Shown here one piece after another: positions 20,764-31,189 of a DNA stretch of 64,000 bases. The notes below the pieces were generated by a model. That model was given only the letters and a program-made list of their open reading frames with translations. It ran no database searches and was not told the origin of the DNA. Position 1 is the stretch's first letter; every line of letters starts with the position of its first letter. The translations under genes were made by a program, and so were the position numbers. Origin of the DNA: Eurosta solidaginis (Eukaryota; Arthropoda; Insecta; Diptera; Tephritidae); contig NC_090320.1 in the NCBI RefSeq assembly GCF_040869045.1, forward strand, positions 255,378,978-255,442,977, given 5' to 3'.

Positions 20764-21855
20764 AAAAGTAGCTCTATTTTCAAATTCACTTTCATCTATA
20801 TTTACCTTTAATGACTGATCACTATTATTATCCGTTATTTGATTGATCCTTTGTAGTTTCTGCGGTACTATATTATATCTTGATGACGTTGGTTGGTGGT
20901 TTCGTTTAAATGGTTCTCCTCTATTGGGATTAAAAGGTGCATATCCTGCTCTTTGTCGTTCATAGTTGTTTCTGAAAGGATTCTGTTGATACGGTTGCTG
21001 TTGTTGATGCTGATTATTCGTAGATTGCCGGAATCTTTCTATTGATGTATCCACGTCCATTGGTGTCGGGTTTGATCTTCCCATATGGGGAATAGGTTGA
21101 ACTCCTGGTTGATACCTCCTTTCATTTTGTGGCTGTTTAGGGTAGTTATACGCTTCTCGTCGTATCGGATTATTCTGCCTTTTATAAAGAATCTCCGTGG
21201 CAATTGCGTATGCACTTTCTAAATCTCTTGGTTTTGCTGCATATAATGTGTGTTGAGTAAATTCATCATTTATGCCATTGCGGAAGCAATCTATGGCCAT
21301 TTCTTTTGTGACCTGCTGTAGAGAGTGAGTATTCCCTGGGTAATCAATTTCACATTTAGTCATTGCTAAATTAAAGATTTGACAGATCTTGCTGTGGAAT
21401 TCGGATAGCGTCTGTTTTCTTTGTATTTGTCTTTTCATTTCCTCTATCAGGGCGTTATAGCTTCTAGTATCGGCGTAGCTGTAATCTAGGCGATTGAGTA
21501 TTGCTTGTAAGTGGAACACTGTGCCATGATTCTGTAGAAGAGTTGCTGGTTCTCCTTCGATCTTCGTGTGACGTATTATAAATAATGCATCGTAATATGG
21601 TTTGGTATTAATAAAGGCTTCTACGGGACTCATTGCTGATATAATGGTTGCCCTCCATGTCCTGTATTTGGATGTGTCTCCGTTGAACACTGGTAGCCCT
21701 TCGAATAGTCTCAGATTTATTTCATTTGCATTGTTTATCCTGGGACTTATCGGTTGGAATTCTTCGATATTAGGTACTTGCGCTTGCCGCAGCTGAGCTA
21801 ATTGTGCTTCTATAGCGGCATGAGCTTGTTCCAAGGTTACTAACCTTGCTTCCAT
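20752..21855 (-). CDS. gag: errantivirus-type Gag
   Basis: 367 codons from an ATG at 21855. The N-terminus (residues 1-25) is Ala/Gln/Leu/Glu-rich and likely coiled-coil. The middle resembles a retrotransposon capsid (FNGDTSKYRTWRATI, LNRLDYSYADTRSY, SEFHSKICQIFNLA). The C-terminus is Gln/Pro/Asn/Arg-rich with no CCHC knuckle, as is common in gypsy-type Gag. It would form the intracellular particle that packages element RNA. The stop at 20752-20754 lies four codons after the start of the frameshift site. Intact. Confidence 0.9.
   Translation of the reverse strand: MEARLVTLEQAHAAIEAQLAQLRQAQVPNIEEFQPISPRINNANEINLRLFEGLPVFNGDTSKYRTWRATIISAMSPVEAFINTKPYYDALFIIRHTKIEGEPATLLQNHGTVFHLQAILNRLDYSYADTRSYNALIEEMKRQIQRKQTLSEFHSKICQIFNLAMTKCEIDYPGNTHSLQQVTKEMAIDCFRNGINDEFTQHTLYAAKPRDLESAYAIATEILYKRQNNPIRREAYNYPKQPQNERRYQPGVQPIPHMGRSNPTPMDVDTSIERFRQSTNNQHQQQQPYQQNPFRNNYERQRAGYAPFNPNRGEPFKRNHQPTSSRYNIVPQKLQRINQITDNNSDQSLKVNIDESEFENRATFLDE
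20761..20767 (-). promoter_or_regulatory. -1 ribosomal frameshift heptamer T TTT TTA at the gag end
   Basis: In the gag frame, codons read ACT TTT TTA GAC GAG TAA. The in-phase heptamer T TTT TTA is the same slippery type as in lentiviral gag-pol. Slipping back one base leads directly into the pol frame (AGA CGA GTA AAT AAT CTG CCG). Expected use: setting the Gag to Gag-Pol ratio. Confidence 0.8.
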
Positions 21856-22011
21856 AATGATTCCCTGCTTTGATCAAACACTTGTAATCGTTTTTTGCGG
21901 AAGAGGTCCAGTTTTATTTTCTGGTTCTCCTTGTCCTCTTTTTCAGGGCGTGTGGAATTTGATTTTTTAGGAGTTCCTTTTATTATTCACTTATTCACTT
22001 ATTGAGCCCTC

Positions 22012-22387
22012 AGTTAAGTATGTACTTTCGATTTTAAATAAAACAATATACTTTATTTGTATCTATATGTACTTTAATGAATTCTAAACTTAAGTTCATA
22101 TGCTTCAGTGTAATAGAAGACTAACTTATTTCTATGCTTAATCGTCTATTTATATGCTCTGGTTTCTTTTGTTTAGTGGCTGCTGATAATGTTCAAAAAA
22201 AGGATCTTGCTGATAATGTTTAAGTGGAAATCTTATCTATGCTTACAATGTTTTGGTTTCTGATAATGGTTAATAGATAGATAGACAATGTTTAAAGAGG
22301 ACCATACTTTTTATGTAAACTACTGATTCTATATCATACATGGGATGATGTTATCGGTACAGTAGTGTATTTTCTGTTGCACTAACT
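22012..22387 (-). repeat. LTR (5' LTR of the element), 376 bp
   Basis: Same ends as 15825-16313 but lacks 113 bp between short direct repeats. Three substitutions in the aligned part. Confidence 0.95.
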
Positions 22388-22618
22388 AGCGGCTGCCTTT
22401 TCCGCAATATCTACTCGATGTATGTTTAGCATGACATTCAGTGCCAAGGTAGGTGTTGTTCTCAGAGCGCCACTGATACCAATCAGCGCCGTCCATTGCA
22501 CTGGCACTAACATTTTGGAGGTCCTCACCGTGTCCAGTGCTTTTCACCAGATCGGCACCCCATAGGGCAGAATCGGTTTGACCACCATCTCATAAAGCCA
22601 GTGTACTACTCCTGGCGA

Positions 22619-22630
22619 GTTTGGCTGTTA
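22619..22630 (+). repeat. LINE target site duplication (right)
   Basis: GTTTGGCTGTTA, identical to 14690-14701. Confidence 0.85.
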
Positions 22631-23126
22631 AACATTGTTGTAGTTGTAAGCACGTAATCGCTAACCAAAGTTTTTGGACTGATTTACAAATATATGCTGT
22701 CCGTTATCGTATAGTATTATATTTATCACCGGTACCAGCACCCTCTGATACTGTCCTTACTTTATAAGAAACAATTTTTTTAGATCCTTCGAACCTTTTG
22801 ATTTTGATTCCTCGCACGGCAGAAACTTCTTCCCTAAGGTTTGTTCTAAGCCCCTTGATCTACTGTAGGAGACTTTTCCTCTTTACGCCCAGAGTGTTCA
22901 AAAAAAAATACCTGTCCCTAAATCATAGCATATAAATAAAAGGATCACCGGTAGGCTCATTTCGAAATAATCGGTTTGACGGTGACGTTAACGGCCATAA
23001 AGTCATTTGACCTTATGGACACTTTCTACGACTGCATACCACGAAATGATCAATTGGCCTTATGACCACTTCAAATGACCATAAGCTCATTTGACTTTGC
23101 GACCTTTTTAAATTTTAAACCAGTTG
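22631..23126. other. no gene seen; short palindromic motif cluster
   Basis: At 23000-23100 there are three relatives of GGCCATAAAGTCATTTGACC, some inverted. A related stretch occurs at 29178-29205 (GGTCATAAAGTCAATTGACG). Function unknown. Confidence 0.45.
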
Positions 23127-23265
23127 TTGTGTTATTTTTGTTGTTGTAGCGATAAAGACACTGCCGAAAGGGTCCTTTGCTGGATAAAAGTCCGACGCCT
23201 TCCGATAACGAGCACCATTTAGGTATAAGTCCGGTCATCCCGCGGATTGAGCCTTCGAGGTGTTA
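23127..23265 (-). repeat. fragment of CAA-tailed retroposon
   Basis: Minus-oriented: begins with GTTGTTGTAGCGATAAAGAC (the complement of the CAA tail) and continues with TTTGCTGGAT, CGAGCACCATT and CCGGTCATCCCGCGG, matching the last third of the full copy at 60595-60984. Confidence 0.65.
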
Positions 23266-25884
23266 AAACCACTTGAGAGAATATGAGTGGACAATATCGA
23301 AGAATCAATTGAGGTTAATGCCGTGTGTGGTATAACACCCTTCGGTTTCCAGGCTTCGTTTCACCAAGATGTTGGACAGCAACTGAGCATCCAGTTTGGA
23401 GAAAACGGCTAGCTATATAAACAAATTAACATTGCAACTGATCTCGTAATACGAGATGTGTGCTATGCTTTAAGCTCGCCACACAAAATTCACTGGCAAC
23501 TTAAGTCAAACGAAAGTTTTGAATGTCCCTGTTCAAACATGGATGCAAATTATCAGCATCAGCAATCTCATTTTTTTCGATTCGTGTGCAAGAGCGCCAC
23601 AAAGAAGAGAGACGGCTATGAACAATTCCATACCTGTTAACTTGCTTCGTCGCTTTCTCACCTTAAAATCGGCAAAAGAGCGATTTGTTGTGCTAGGTCA
23701 ATAAGACTTGCCTTTCTGATGACGGCAATGACAATCGTTTTACACACTTTGACTTAAGGGTATGAACCATAAATGTGCGCAACCATAATGGGTAAAGCAG
23801 CACTCTGATTGACAACCTCATGATAAAACACCTAGGATAGAGCAAACGGTATCGGAGATTAATGCTACAGGGCGATGAGGCGTAAGGCGAAGGAGCGCAT
23901 ACTAGTAGCGAAGACAGGAAAGGTGTGTTTATAATAGTGGAGGTTGCGGGGTTAAGGTTTGAGTACCTTGCGATAGTAGCAGCTGCGAAGTCGTAACCTT
24001 ATTTGATTTGCCTGCAATGATACCCGAATAGTCGGTAAGTTCTGAAGATCCCCCACACTTGGCTTGGAAAAGGGCGAAAGAAACTTAAGGATCCGGCCCG
24101 TTGTGCACTTAAATGAAGGATGGCCAGTGTCTAGACAGCATCCCTTCAGCTCGGCCAGTCATAGAGAGAGATTGGGCTGCCAGTTGTTTTTCCGTGGTCG
24201 TGGTAACTAATTTTTTCTTCAACGGCGGTACGAAGTTGTTTAGAGATATGCTCTAACTGCCCCTACATTCCCTCGGGTTTACTTATGCTCTCCGAGAGAT
24301 TGCCTTTGAGTCGAGTTGTCAAATTATTGGCAGTCCGCAGCCTTTCAATGGCTAGCTTACTTTATATTTTGTGTGCCTTTGCTCCACTGATCGATCAACC
24401 AGCGACGAATGAAGTACCAACGGCAAATTCATTTCTTTTATTCGTGCTCCGTTATAATTGAGTTGAGAAATTAAATGCCTCTTTTTTAGTAAATTTTGTC
24501 ATTTGGTTACCATAAGGTGGGTGCTTTTCTGTTGGTGCTCAGCTGTTTCCTAGGTATAAGTTGATGTTTGTTGCACTTTGTACTGCGCCATACTTTTAGG
24601 CGCAGCTGTCATTACAGAGTGGTCGTACTTATTGAAATGATTCGTTATAATTGTATTCGATTATTATAGTTAAACTCGAAACATAAAAAGCAATCGTGTG
24701 TGTAATAAGGAACTAATTGGTGTACATCTTATATTGGTGGTATTGCCCCTTCAATTTGATTCCGTTTTTGGTTTGACATTTTTGTTTGCAGCTCGTAATT
24801 CTTACGCATCTCTTCTGAAGTAATCTTTACAGGGATTTAAAGACTTCTACAAAAGCCAACTTAACACATACCAAAATAAATAACTCCTATAGAAAATCCA
24901 TTCATGTGACGTACCACTAAATCTTTAAGGACTCAACAGATTTTACTTAAAACAGCTCAAGCATACATTAGCTACTTAGCTACTTTTGAATCAGCAAACC
25001 ACTTGTGCATGGGAAAAAAATACATTGGAAAACGAAACAACAAACGTTATGCTAAACAACAACAAAAAACGACAAACAACAAAAAAAACCGAAAATTAAT
25101 GCATAAAAGCAGCTTTCATATAAAAACTGCATATTTTAAGGCGCTGATCATAAGCTGCCTAAAGTACAATTTCAGGTACATAAGTGTTGTTGTAGTTATG
25201 CTTGTTTTTTTTTTTTTGCCTATTTTGCTTATTTTTTCGACATTTTCTCTTTACAACGCTTACGAAATTTAAAGCAGTTTACGTTGGCTTTCTTACACTT
25301 CGCCAAAAGTGGTAGGGAAAATTTAAGAGATGAAGAAGAAGAAGAATATAAAAAGCTTACTTAATGCATATATTTGTATGGACCATGTTTGGTGGTTGTT
25401 TTTGTCATATTATGCAGTTTTGTTGAAAATAAATTGGAGATTTTGTTGTTGCAGATTATGATGCAAATAGTGTGCAACTTAAAATTGTTGATGTGACAGC
25501 ATAAGAGCATATTTAAGCAAAATGAGCAACTTAAATGAAAATAAAAATATAAATAGAGAAAATCACTTACAACCAAATGTCGTCTGCCATAGAATAGGCG
25601 AAGCAGTAAATAGACAGGGGGATATTACAATATTATGGGGCGGCTCTACACATGATATGATTGTAAGAAGAATATCAAAAGAAATATGCGATCGAATTCG
25701 GACGTGGATCTTAATGCTGATTTTAGTTGAGCAAGACCCTCAGTTCCGGGAAGATAAGGAAGAACCTTTCCGAGCTGATTTTTTCTTTGATTGTTTTAGG
25801 TTTCTGACCCTATTGAAGTAAATAAGCTACATATACATATTTATACGAACTGAGCAGTTTTTAAAAAAGCCGTATACTTTTTCA
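23266..25884. other. no supported gene
   Basis: Mixed sequence with several short frames (23458-23640, 25003-25272, 25522-25821) that lack domains and look like chance. 24040-24360 is less AT-rich and may be an old retroelement, but no motif is secure. Confidence 0.4.
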
Positions 25885-26428
25885 CTGCCGGGGACTTATT
25901 TAGAATGGGACACTTTTTGAAACGGGTATTTTTCAGAATTGGTATTTTATGAATTGGGTATTTTTTAGAACCAGGTCATTTTTAAGAACTGGATACATTT
26001 TTGAACGGGGTACTTTTTCTTAATTGATATTTTAAGAATTATGTACTTTTAAGAAGCAGGTGCTTGTAACCTGTACTTTTGAACTTTTTGAACCTTTTCA
26101 GAAACGGATGCCCTTTAAGAATTGGGTACTTTTGCAAACCCGGTACTTTTTTTGTATTGGGCACTTTTATGAACCGTTTATTCTATTGGAGCTGGGTACC
26201 TATCTCAATCGGGTACTTTTTCAGAAACGGATACTTTTCAAGAGTGCGTACTTTATAAGAAACGGGTACCTTTTTAGAACCGATATCAGAACCAGGTACT
26301 TTTTCAGATGCAGGTACCTTTTTGGAACGGGGACTTTGTGGAACCGGGTACTATTTAAGAATTGGTATTTTAGGAACTGGGTACTTTTAAGAACCAGCTC
26401 CTTGTGACCCGTACTTTTGAACTTTTTG
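25885..26428 (+). repeat. degenerate minisatellite, GGGTACTTTTT-type units
   Basis: About 25 tandem relatives of a roughly 20-bp unit: GAACNGGGTACTTTTTNAGA. The open frame across it (26060-26407) is a repeat shadow with periodic Tyr-Phe-Phe. Confidence 0.8.
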
Positions 26429-26629
26429 CCTACAGGAGATTTACATACAAACGTACAAGAGAAGCTTATATAAATATATTATTAATTCCCTGGTTAATTG
26501 CCAGTAACTTAGCTTTCGAAGAATATAAACTCAAAACTGTGAACGGCATCGTTTATGTAGAAACGAGGTTTGACAGCGAAAGCATTTGCAGCCTGAAAAT
26601 TTAACGGGGTTCTATTGCCTATTTCTCCT

Positions 26630-26725
26630 GACAAACAAAGATCACGCCCTAAAAGTTTTCCATCATACCTGCCCTGATGTACGACTCGGAATCAAAGACG
26701 GTGTCTATGATGACCTAACCCGAAA
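26630..26725 (+). pseudogene. possible RTE-type LINE scrap
   Basis: CATCATACCTGCCCTGATGT reads IIPALMYDSES, followed by a stretch compatible with TVSMMT. RTE-type LINEs have LPVLLYGSEAW here. Very short. Confidence 0.3.
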
Positions 26726-26794
26726 GATTTGGCTGAAAACCTCATACTATGCCAATTAATTAAGACGCTCTGGCGCAGAGATTAGTTTTTTTTC

Positions 26795-26970
26795 TTCTTG
26801 TTCTTATTGTTTGGGAGCGATAAAAACATTACCAGTAGGTTTGGGGACTATAACCGATGATCTTGTTTGTTTTGCTGGATATTGATTCGGTACGTTACGG
26901 AAACCAGCACCATTAATGTACTGGCACGACCATCTTAGGAACGGATTAAAGCCGCCACTTACCGCAGGCT
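26795..26970 (-). repeat. diverged fragment of CAA-tailed retroposon
   Basis: GCGATAAAAACATTACC, TTTGCTGGATATTGATTC, GGTACGTTACGG, AGCACCATTAATGTACTGGC and ACGACCATCTTAGG match the minus orientation of 60595-60984 in order. Confidence 0.55.
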
Positions 26971-27189
26971 ATCTACATTACCTCTTCCATGGCCTGGATG
27001 GCCTGGACACCAGGCCGGAAATACCAAATTGCGGGTTATTAGTTAGTTTAGCTTTCGAATGCCGAAATTGCTTTGAGTGACTGTCGCTAAGTTTGGCAAT
27101 GCTTTCATTGGAGTATCTGCGCTGGTGGTTTATCTTAGCACACTGACTTATGTCATTTATTTCCGTTGAAATATTTTCTCCCGGATATA

Positions 27190-28060
27190 CTGATATTCAG
27201 GCTCTGGATCTGATCACACGGCGCATATTATCCCTGATATTTAGGAACCGTCTGTGTGACATACGATCCTGTGTAGGCGCAGGATGCTCTCTAGTCTCGA
27301 TTCATTCCATATTATCTTGTATTCCAATTCTACTTTATAACTTTTCTGCAACACTGACTGCTTGAGGATATTATCCCTCAGAAGTTGAGAAATTGGGATC
27401 GCCTCTCTTTGTTTCTCCATGTTTCGGTATAAAATAACCTTTCCTTTGCCCAAGCTCTAGTCCGCCATATTTAGAAGGATTGGCTTTGCCCACTTCTCTA
27501 TCCCTACGTGTAACGGCATAAGGTCGAAGATAGCCTCCAACGCTTTTGTGATGCACGTAAAAATAATCCCGCTATGCATACAGTCGCCAATCTTTGGAGT
27601 TTTGTATCGTTCTTAGTTGAGTTACTCTATATCCATGCTATCGATTTAGGGGTTATATGGGGTTATACTACCATCGGATACAGCTCCACGAATTGTCTTC
27701 TAGACGTTTGCATACCATTATAGACTTCATCGCCCTAGCTAAATGGAGTCAAAGTGTTTTCATCATAGGAGATTGTGGTTAAAGATAACCCACAAATGTT
27801 TTAATTCGGTTCCATTATTCAGTGCCACACCATCTACGATTATTGTTCTTAGAGCTGGTAAGACTTTTGTACTAGTGTAAGGGATGATGGTCGTATTTAA
27901 TGGGTTGATGTTGAGCCCTACATTGACGCATCAGCTCTTATTTTTGTGTACTGCTCTCTTCATGATATCACCGAGCATGCTCTCGAATATGGCATGCTTA
28001 ATCGCGTAATGATTCCAAGCACTTAAGCCCCATTTGAGTTTCCGTTTTAGCCTTAATGAT
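27190..28060 (-). pseudogene. heavily decayed LINE, RT end to start of RNase H
   Basis: Minus-strand pieces in order: GLNINPLNTTIIPYTSTKVL near 27900 (compare GLxxNPxKTExVLFTxKxK), then stops and shifts, then a stretch ending HRIVCHTDGS near 27245 (the first RNase H acidic motif). Resembles the RNase H-bearing LINEs elsewhere in the window. Too damaged for a clade call. Confidence 0.5.
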
Positions 28061-28289
28061 GCTAGGCAAGAAATAATTGGAAAAGTCTACCTCGCCAACC
28101 TCAACAATCATGAATTTACTAACTGGATCTAGACCTGCTAGGTTGAATTGGTGGTCTCATAGCAACGCTTAGCTTGCTAGAGATAACTGTGAAACCTGGG
28201 CATCCCAAAAGACATCTGATTGATGAGCCAACACCGCCTAGGGGCTTAAGCAGTCATTTCCGTTAGCATTATTAGGAAATGCGGGACCT

Positions 28290-28735
28290 GAAAACACAGC
28301 CGTATCAAGCTAAAAAACACAAGCAGGTCCTCAATGAACTCCACAAATAGGCGTCGGACCTCTATACCAGGAATTGCCCGGTGAATCCTGTACTCAAAGA
28401 ACAATACCCAAAACTAGCAGAAGAAGAACGCACTCTCCCTAGCAAAATGCGTGTCACTCTAGCTCAACTTCGATCTGGATACTGTAACAGGTTAAACTCT
28501 TACCTATCCAGAATCAACCCCGATATACAAAACATATGCCCTGCTTGTAATGTGTCCTCACATGACACCAACCATCGCTTTAACTGTATTGTGGACTAAC
28601 GCCTCTAACACCCCTCTCATTATGGTCCACCCCTGTTGAAACAGTAAGCTGCCTTCACGTTAGAGGATATTGATGACAATTTGTGATCGGTCGCACCTAT
28701 TGGATGGGGAGAAGCACTGCTACAACAACACATAA
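28290..28735 (+). pseudogene. jockey-like LINE ORF2 C-terminus and 3' end with CAA tail
   Basis: The plus-strand frame from 28381 reads LPSKMRVTLAQLRSGYCNRL, then SYLSRINPDIQNICPACN and HDTNHRFNC. This is the conserved C-terminal knuckle (CxxC...HxxxxC) of jockey-type ORF2. A stop at 28599 and a shift follow, then LTPLSLW-like and VETV-like remnants. The element ends around GCACTGCTACAACAACA (about 28730), the same kind of tail as the CAA-tailed retroposons. 5'-truncated. Confidence 0.75.
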
Positions 28736-28739
28736 CAGG

Positions 28740-29362
28740 CTTATCACGGCCGTTTCTAGACATTATAGCAAACAAACTTCTTCTAGCAAAGGCTTCTATG
28801 AAGTCGACAAAGAGCTGGGGCATGTGCACGTTCTTATCATGGGTCCTCTACTTGATTTTTACATCTGTGAAGACATGTTCTATATTAGACACGCCAGATC
28901 TGCAGCAGCACCTAAAGAGTTCAATCAGTTAGCTGAGTCCGGCAGTCTGTCTTTGAAACATTAAGCTAGATGGAACCTCATATCAAGCAAATTGGCACGA
29001 CTTGCTTTAATTGGCGCAACTTTGACTTTCGCATGAATTGTACAGTGCACAGGTAAGCTCTTTTTTGGAGACATGTTGAACCACATTTTGCACATCTAAT
29101 GCATTTTAGCAACTCCTTTATAAAATATATCAGCTTAGAAGGTAGACCATCGTTCTCAGAAAATTGACCTCGTGGCCAATGGAATTGGTCATAAAGTCAA
29201 TTGACGTTAGCCCTCCGATTTTATTAGCGATGCACTTCCAAGTGAGTGTGATATGTGCGAATCGAACTCTCTATTCTATATAGCCTCGACCAAATGATAC
29301 CACAGAACTTCGTTTTCCTCAAGAGCCACCTCTATTTTCAGCACTCTCTAAGATAGAAGCCA
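28740..29362. other. no gene seen
   Basis: Overlapping short frames at 28620-28964 have no consistent domain. GGTCATAAAGTCAATTGACG near 29180 echoes motifs at 23 kb. Confidence 0.45.
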
Positions 29363-29509
29363 CGAATGGGGTTAGGTTAAGTTAGGTTGGGTGGTAGCTA
29401 TTCTGATAAGGGGCAGTGCCCAGTCAGAACCCCAATGATCATTGATAGGTGAGCTTTAGTGAACCCAATTATTTCAGCAGACCTCCTGACATCCAGTTCC
29501 GAATGGGGT
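29363..29509 (-). mobile_element. very short LINE 3'-end insertion with target duplication and internal deletion
   Basis: CGAATGGGGT (29363-29372) is repeated at 29500-29509. Between them lies the 3' end of the same LINE as at 14702: a TTAGGTTAAGTTAGGTTGGG tail, then GGCAGTGCCC...ATTGATAGGTGAGC...TTCAGCAGACC. About 200 bases present in the 14.7-kb copy are missing in the middle. Only 127 bp of LINE was copied or kept. Confidence 0.8.
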
Positions 29510-30284
29510 ACGAAAATAAATACATTTTTAAATTGACAAACACATATAAATATGTATGAATATGCACACCACAACAGACGGACTTGTGAGACTGAAAGCA
29601 GTTCATTAAGACCCTAACACAGTCTTTAGCCCTATCTATGCAGCACTTGAAATCGAAATATGCTCTAAGCAATCTCATTTTGAAAAACAAATTGTATGCT
29701 TTTATAATTCATTTGATGCAATTAACCAACCACTTAGGCTATAAATGTGCTCTGTATACGTTTGCTTTGTTAGGCTGATCGTCCATGTTAGCTCACTTAC
29801 ATACTTCAATATCTTGAAAATGAAAGCACTTAGTATTTAGTATATTCCAACACACATGTCCATATATACAAACTAATTTAACAGTTCTTCATAAAATGTC
29901 TGCATTTCTCCTTAACAAACGTTTCTAATATTCTGAATAAGCATGTGACCAGCTGTGATTTTAGTTGCATTAAAGTCTTTTACTCTTTCATCATCTGCTA
30001 TTTTCAAGTTGTAATTGCTTGTTACGTAAGTACATTTGCAAACCTTTATGTATATGCGCATGTGAACCATAAGTGTCCATTTGAATTGCAGCACTGAAAG
30101 AACAATTTTGTTCAACTTGTTAGTCATTAGAAGATAAATGTATCTTTGGTATAATAGTACGTTGGAAATATCATGTGATGATGAGTTAAGATGAATAAGT
30201 AGCAGAAACAGTGCATGCGATATCAAATACATCGTCGCCTGTTGGCGTTAACCATGAACGGTGAGTAACATCAACAGCTAACTG
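29510..30284. other. no gene seen
   Basis: Frames at 29469-29690 and 29912-30232 lack domains. AT-rich. Confidence 0.45.
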
Positions 30285-30930
30285 AGCTAAGTATTGAGAA
30301 CGACCTCTCTGAGCCATTCCAAAACAGATGAGGCTTCAAGCAAGAACAAAGCGAATTAGGTATTGCGGTGAATAAGGCCAAAGTGAATCAAAGACGCAGC
30401 CACGTCACTGAGGTCGAATATTAATTCGAAATCATGAAGGACTTCACCCATCTGGGAACTAGCAATCATAGCGAAAACCAAGTCAGCTTAGAAATCGAAG
30501 GGAGAATAGATCTGCCGCAAGAAGCACGCTCTATTAATCTCTCATCATACCTAATGTATTGCTCGGAATCATAAATAGTGTCGAGAGACGATGTGACGAT
30601 GTACCTTTGGAGTGTTCAAGAGCAAAGTAGTGCGGAAGAATTGTGGTCGTTACCGTAATACCCATGATGGTGAGTATCGAAAAATGATGATGAGTGCTGA
30701 GCTGTGATCTTTACACAGATATGAAGATAATATAAGCAATAGAAGGCAAATGGTTTAGTTGGCTACTTCATGTAATGCAAATGAACGTAAAAGCTGCGAC
30801 TGAGAACGTTTTTCAATAGATATTAGTACTATAAACTAGAAAAAGACGGATCTTCCCCCTGAGTAAGGGCAGACCGGAGCAGGTAGAATTTATCTCACTT
30901 GCTGCTCGTGATTGGTGCCAGTTTTTGCAT
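30285..30930 (+). pseudogene. decayed RTE-type LINE fragment
   Basis: In order on the plus strand with many stops: GIAVNKAK near 30362, FEIMKDFTHLGTSNHSEN near 30430 (compare FxYLGSxI), QVSLEIEGRI, LMYCSES near 30555, then W(L)ATSCNANE near 30755 (compare WLGHVxRMxxN) and LPPE...GRIYLT (compare GRPRLRW). The order matches the second half of RTE-clade ORFs. Confidence 0.55.
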
Positions 30931-31189
30931 AATAAACAGTTTTGTTGTGACTTGTTATGCAACAGCAAAAATCTTCTTGGGGTAATGCTCGGACTTTGGT
31001 TTAAGAGTGCCGATCGTCGTAGTGAGGAGTGAGCATGCTCATCTGCATTTCAGATACCATTCGCAGTCAGCATAAAAACTGGGGGTCTTGTCCCACCAAT
31101 GCGTAGTAAAAATATAAAAAGAAGCACCTCAATGATTAGGCGCAAATTAATGCTCGCACTTTGGTTTGGAAATGGAATTTTGAGAAATC

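Larger units (their letters stand above)
15825..22387 (-). mobile_element. gypsy/errantivirus-type LTR retrotransposon with gag, pol and env
   Basis: A 6563-bp element in minus orientation: 5' LTR 22012-22387, gag, pol, env, polypurine tract and 3' LTR 15825-16313. Both LTRs run AGTTA...TAACT on the plus strand. Flanks are CGCG (15821-15824) and AGCG (22388-22391), a 4-bp target duplication with one difference. It sits inside a LINE, at a point where the other LINE copy (60225) reads GGCCGCGGCC. Gene content and order match insect errantiviruses of the 17.6/297/gypsy group. LTRs differ by three substitutions and one indel, so insertion is recent. No tRNA primer site matching a TGG-start pattern is visible just inside the 5' LTR. 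Confidence 0.95.
14702..22618 (-). mobile_element. 5'-truncated LINE, minus strand, split by an LTR retrotransposon
   Basis: LINE sequence occupies 14702-15824 and 22388-22618; the rest is the inserted LTR element. In minus-strand order, 22618-22388 encodes the RT end (YEMVVKPILPYGVPIW, then a stop, then TTPTLALNVMLNIHRVDIA). The reading resumes at 15824 with RSLVRL-like sequence and runs through RNase H and the C-terminal zinc knuckle. The 3' end (14702) is a TTAGGTTAGGTT run, i.e. a CCTAA-type tail. A 12-bp duplication flanks it. Several stops make it dead. It is the same family as the pieces at 29373-29499 and 59795-60530. Confidence 0.85.

Noticed and set aside
24040..24360. Possible retroelement gag or host exon in a less AT-rich stretch
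   Set aside because: No frame holds together and no motif is secure.
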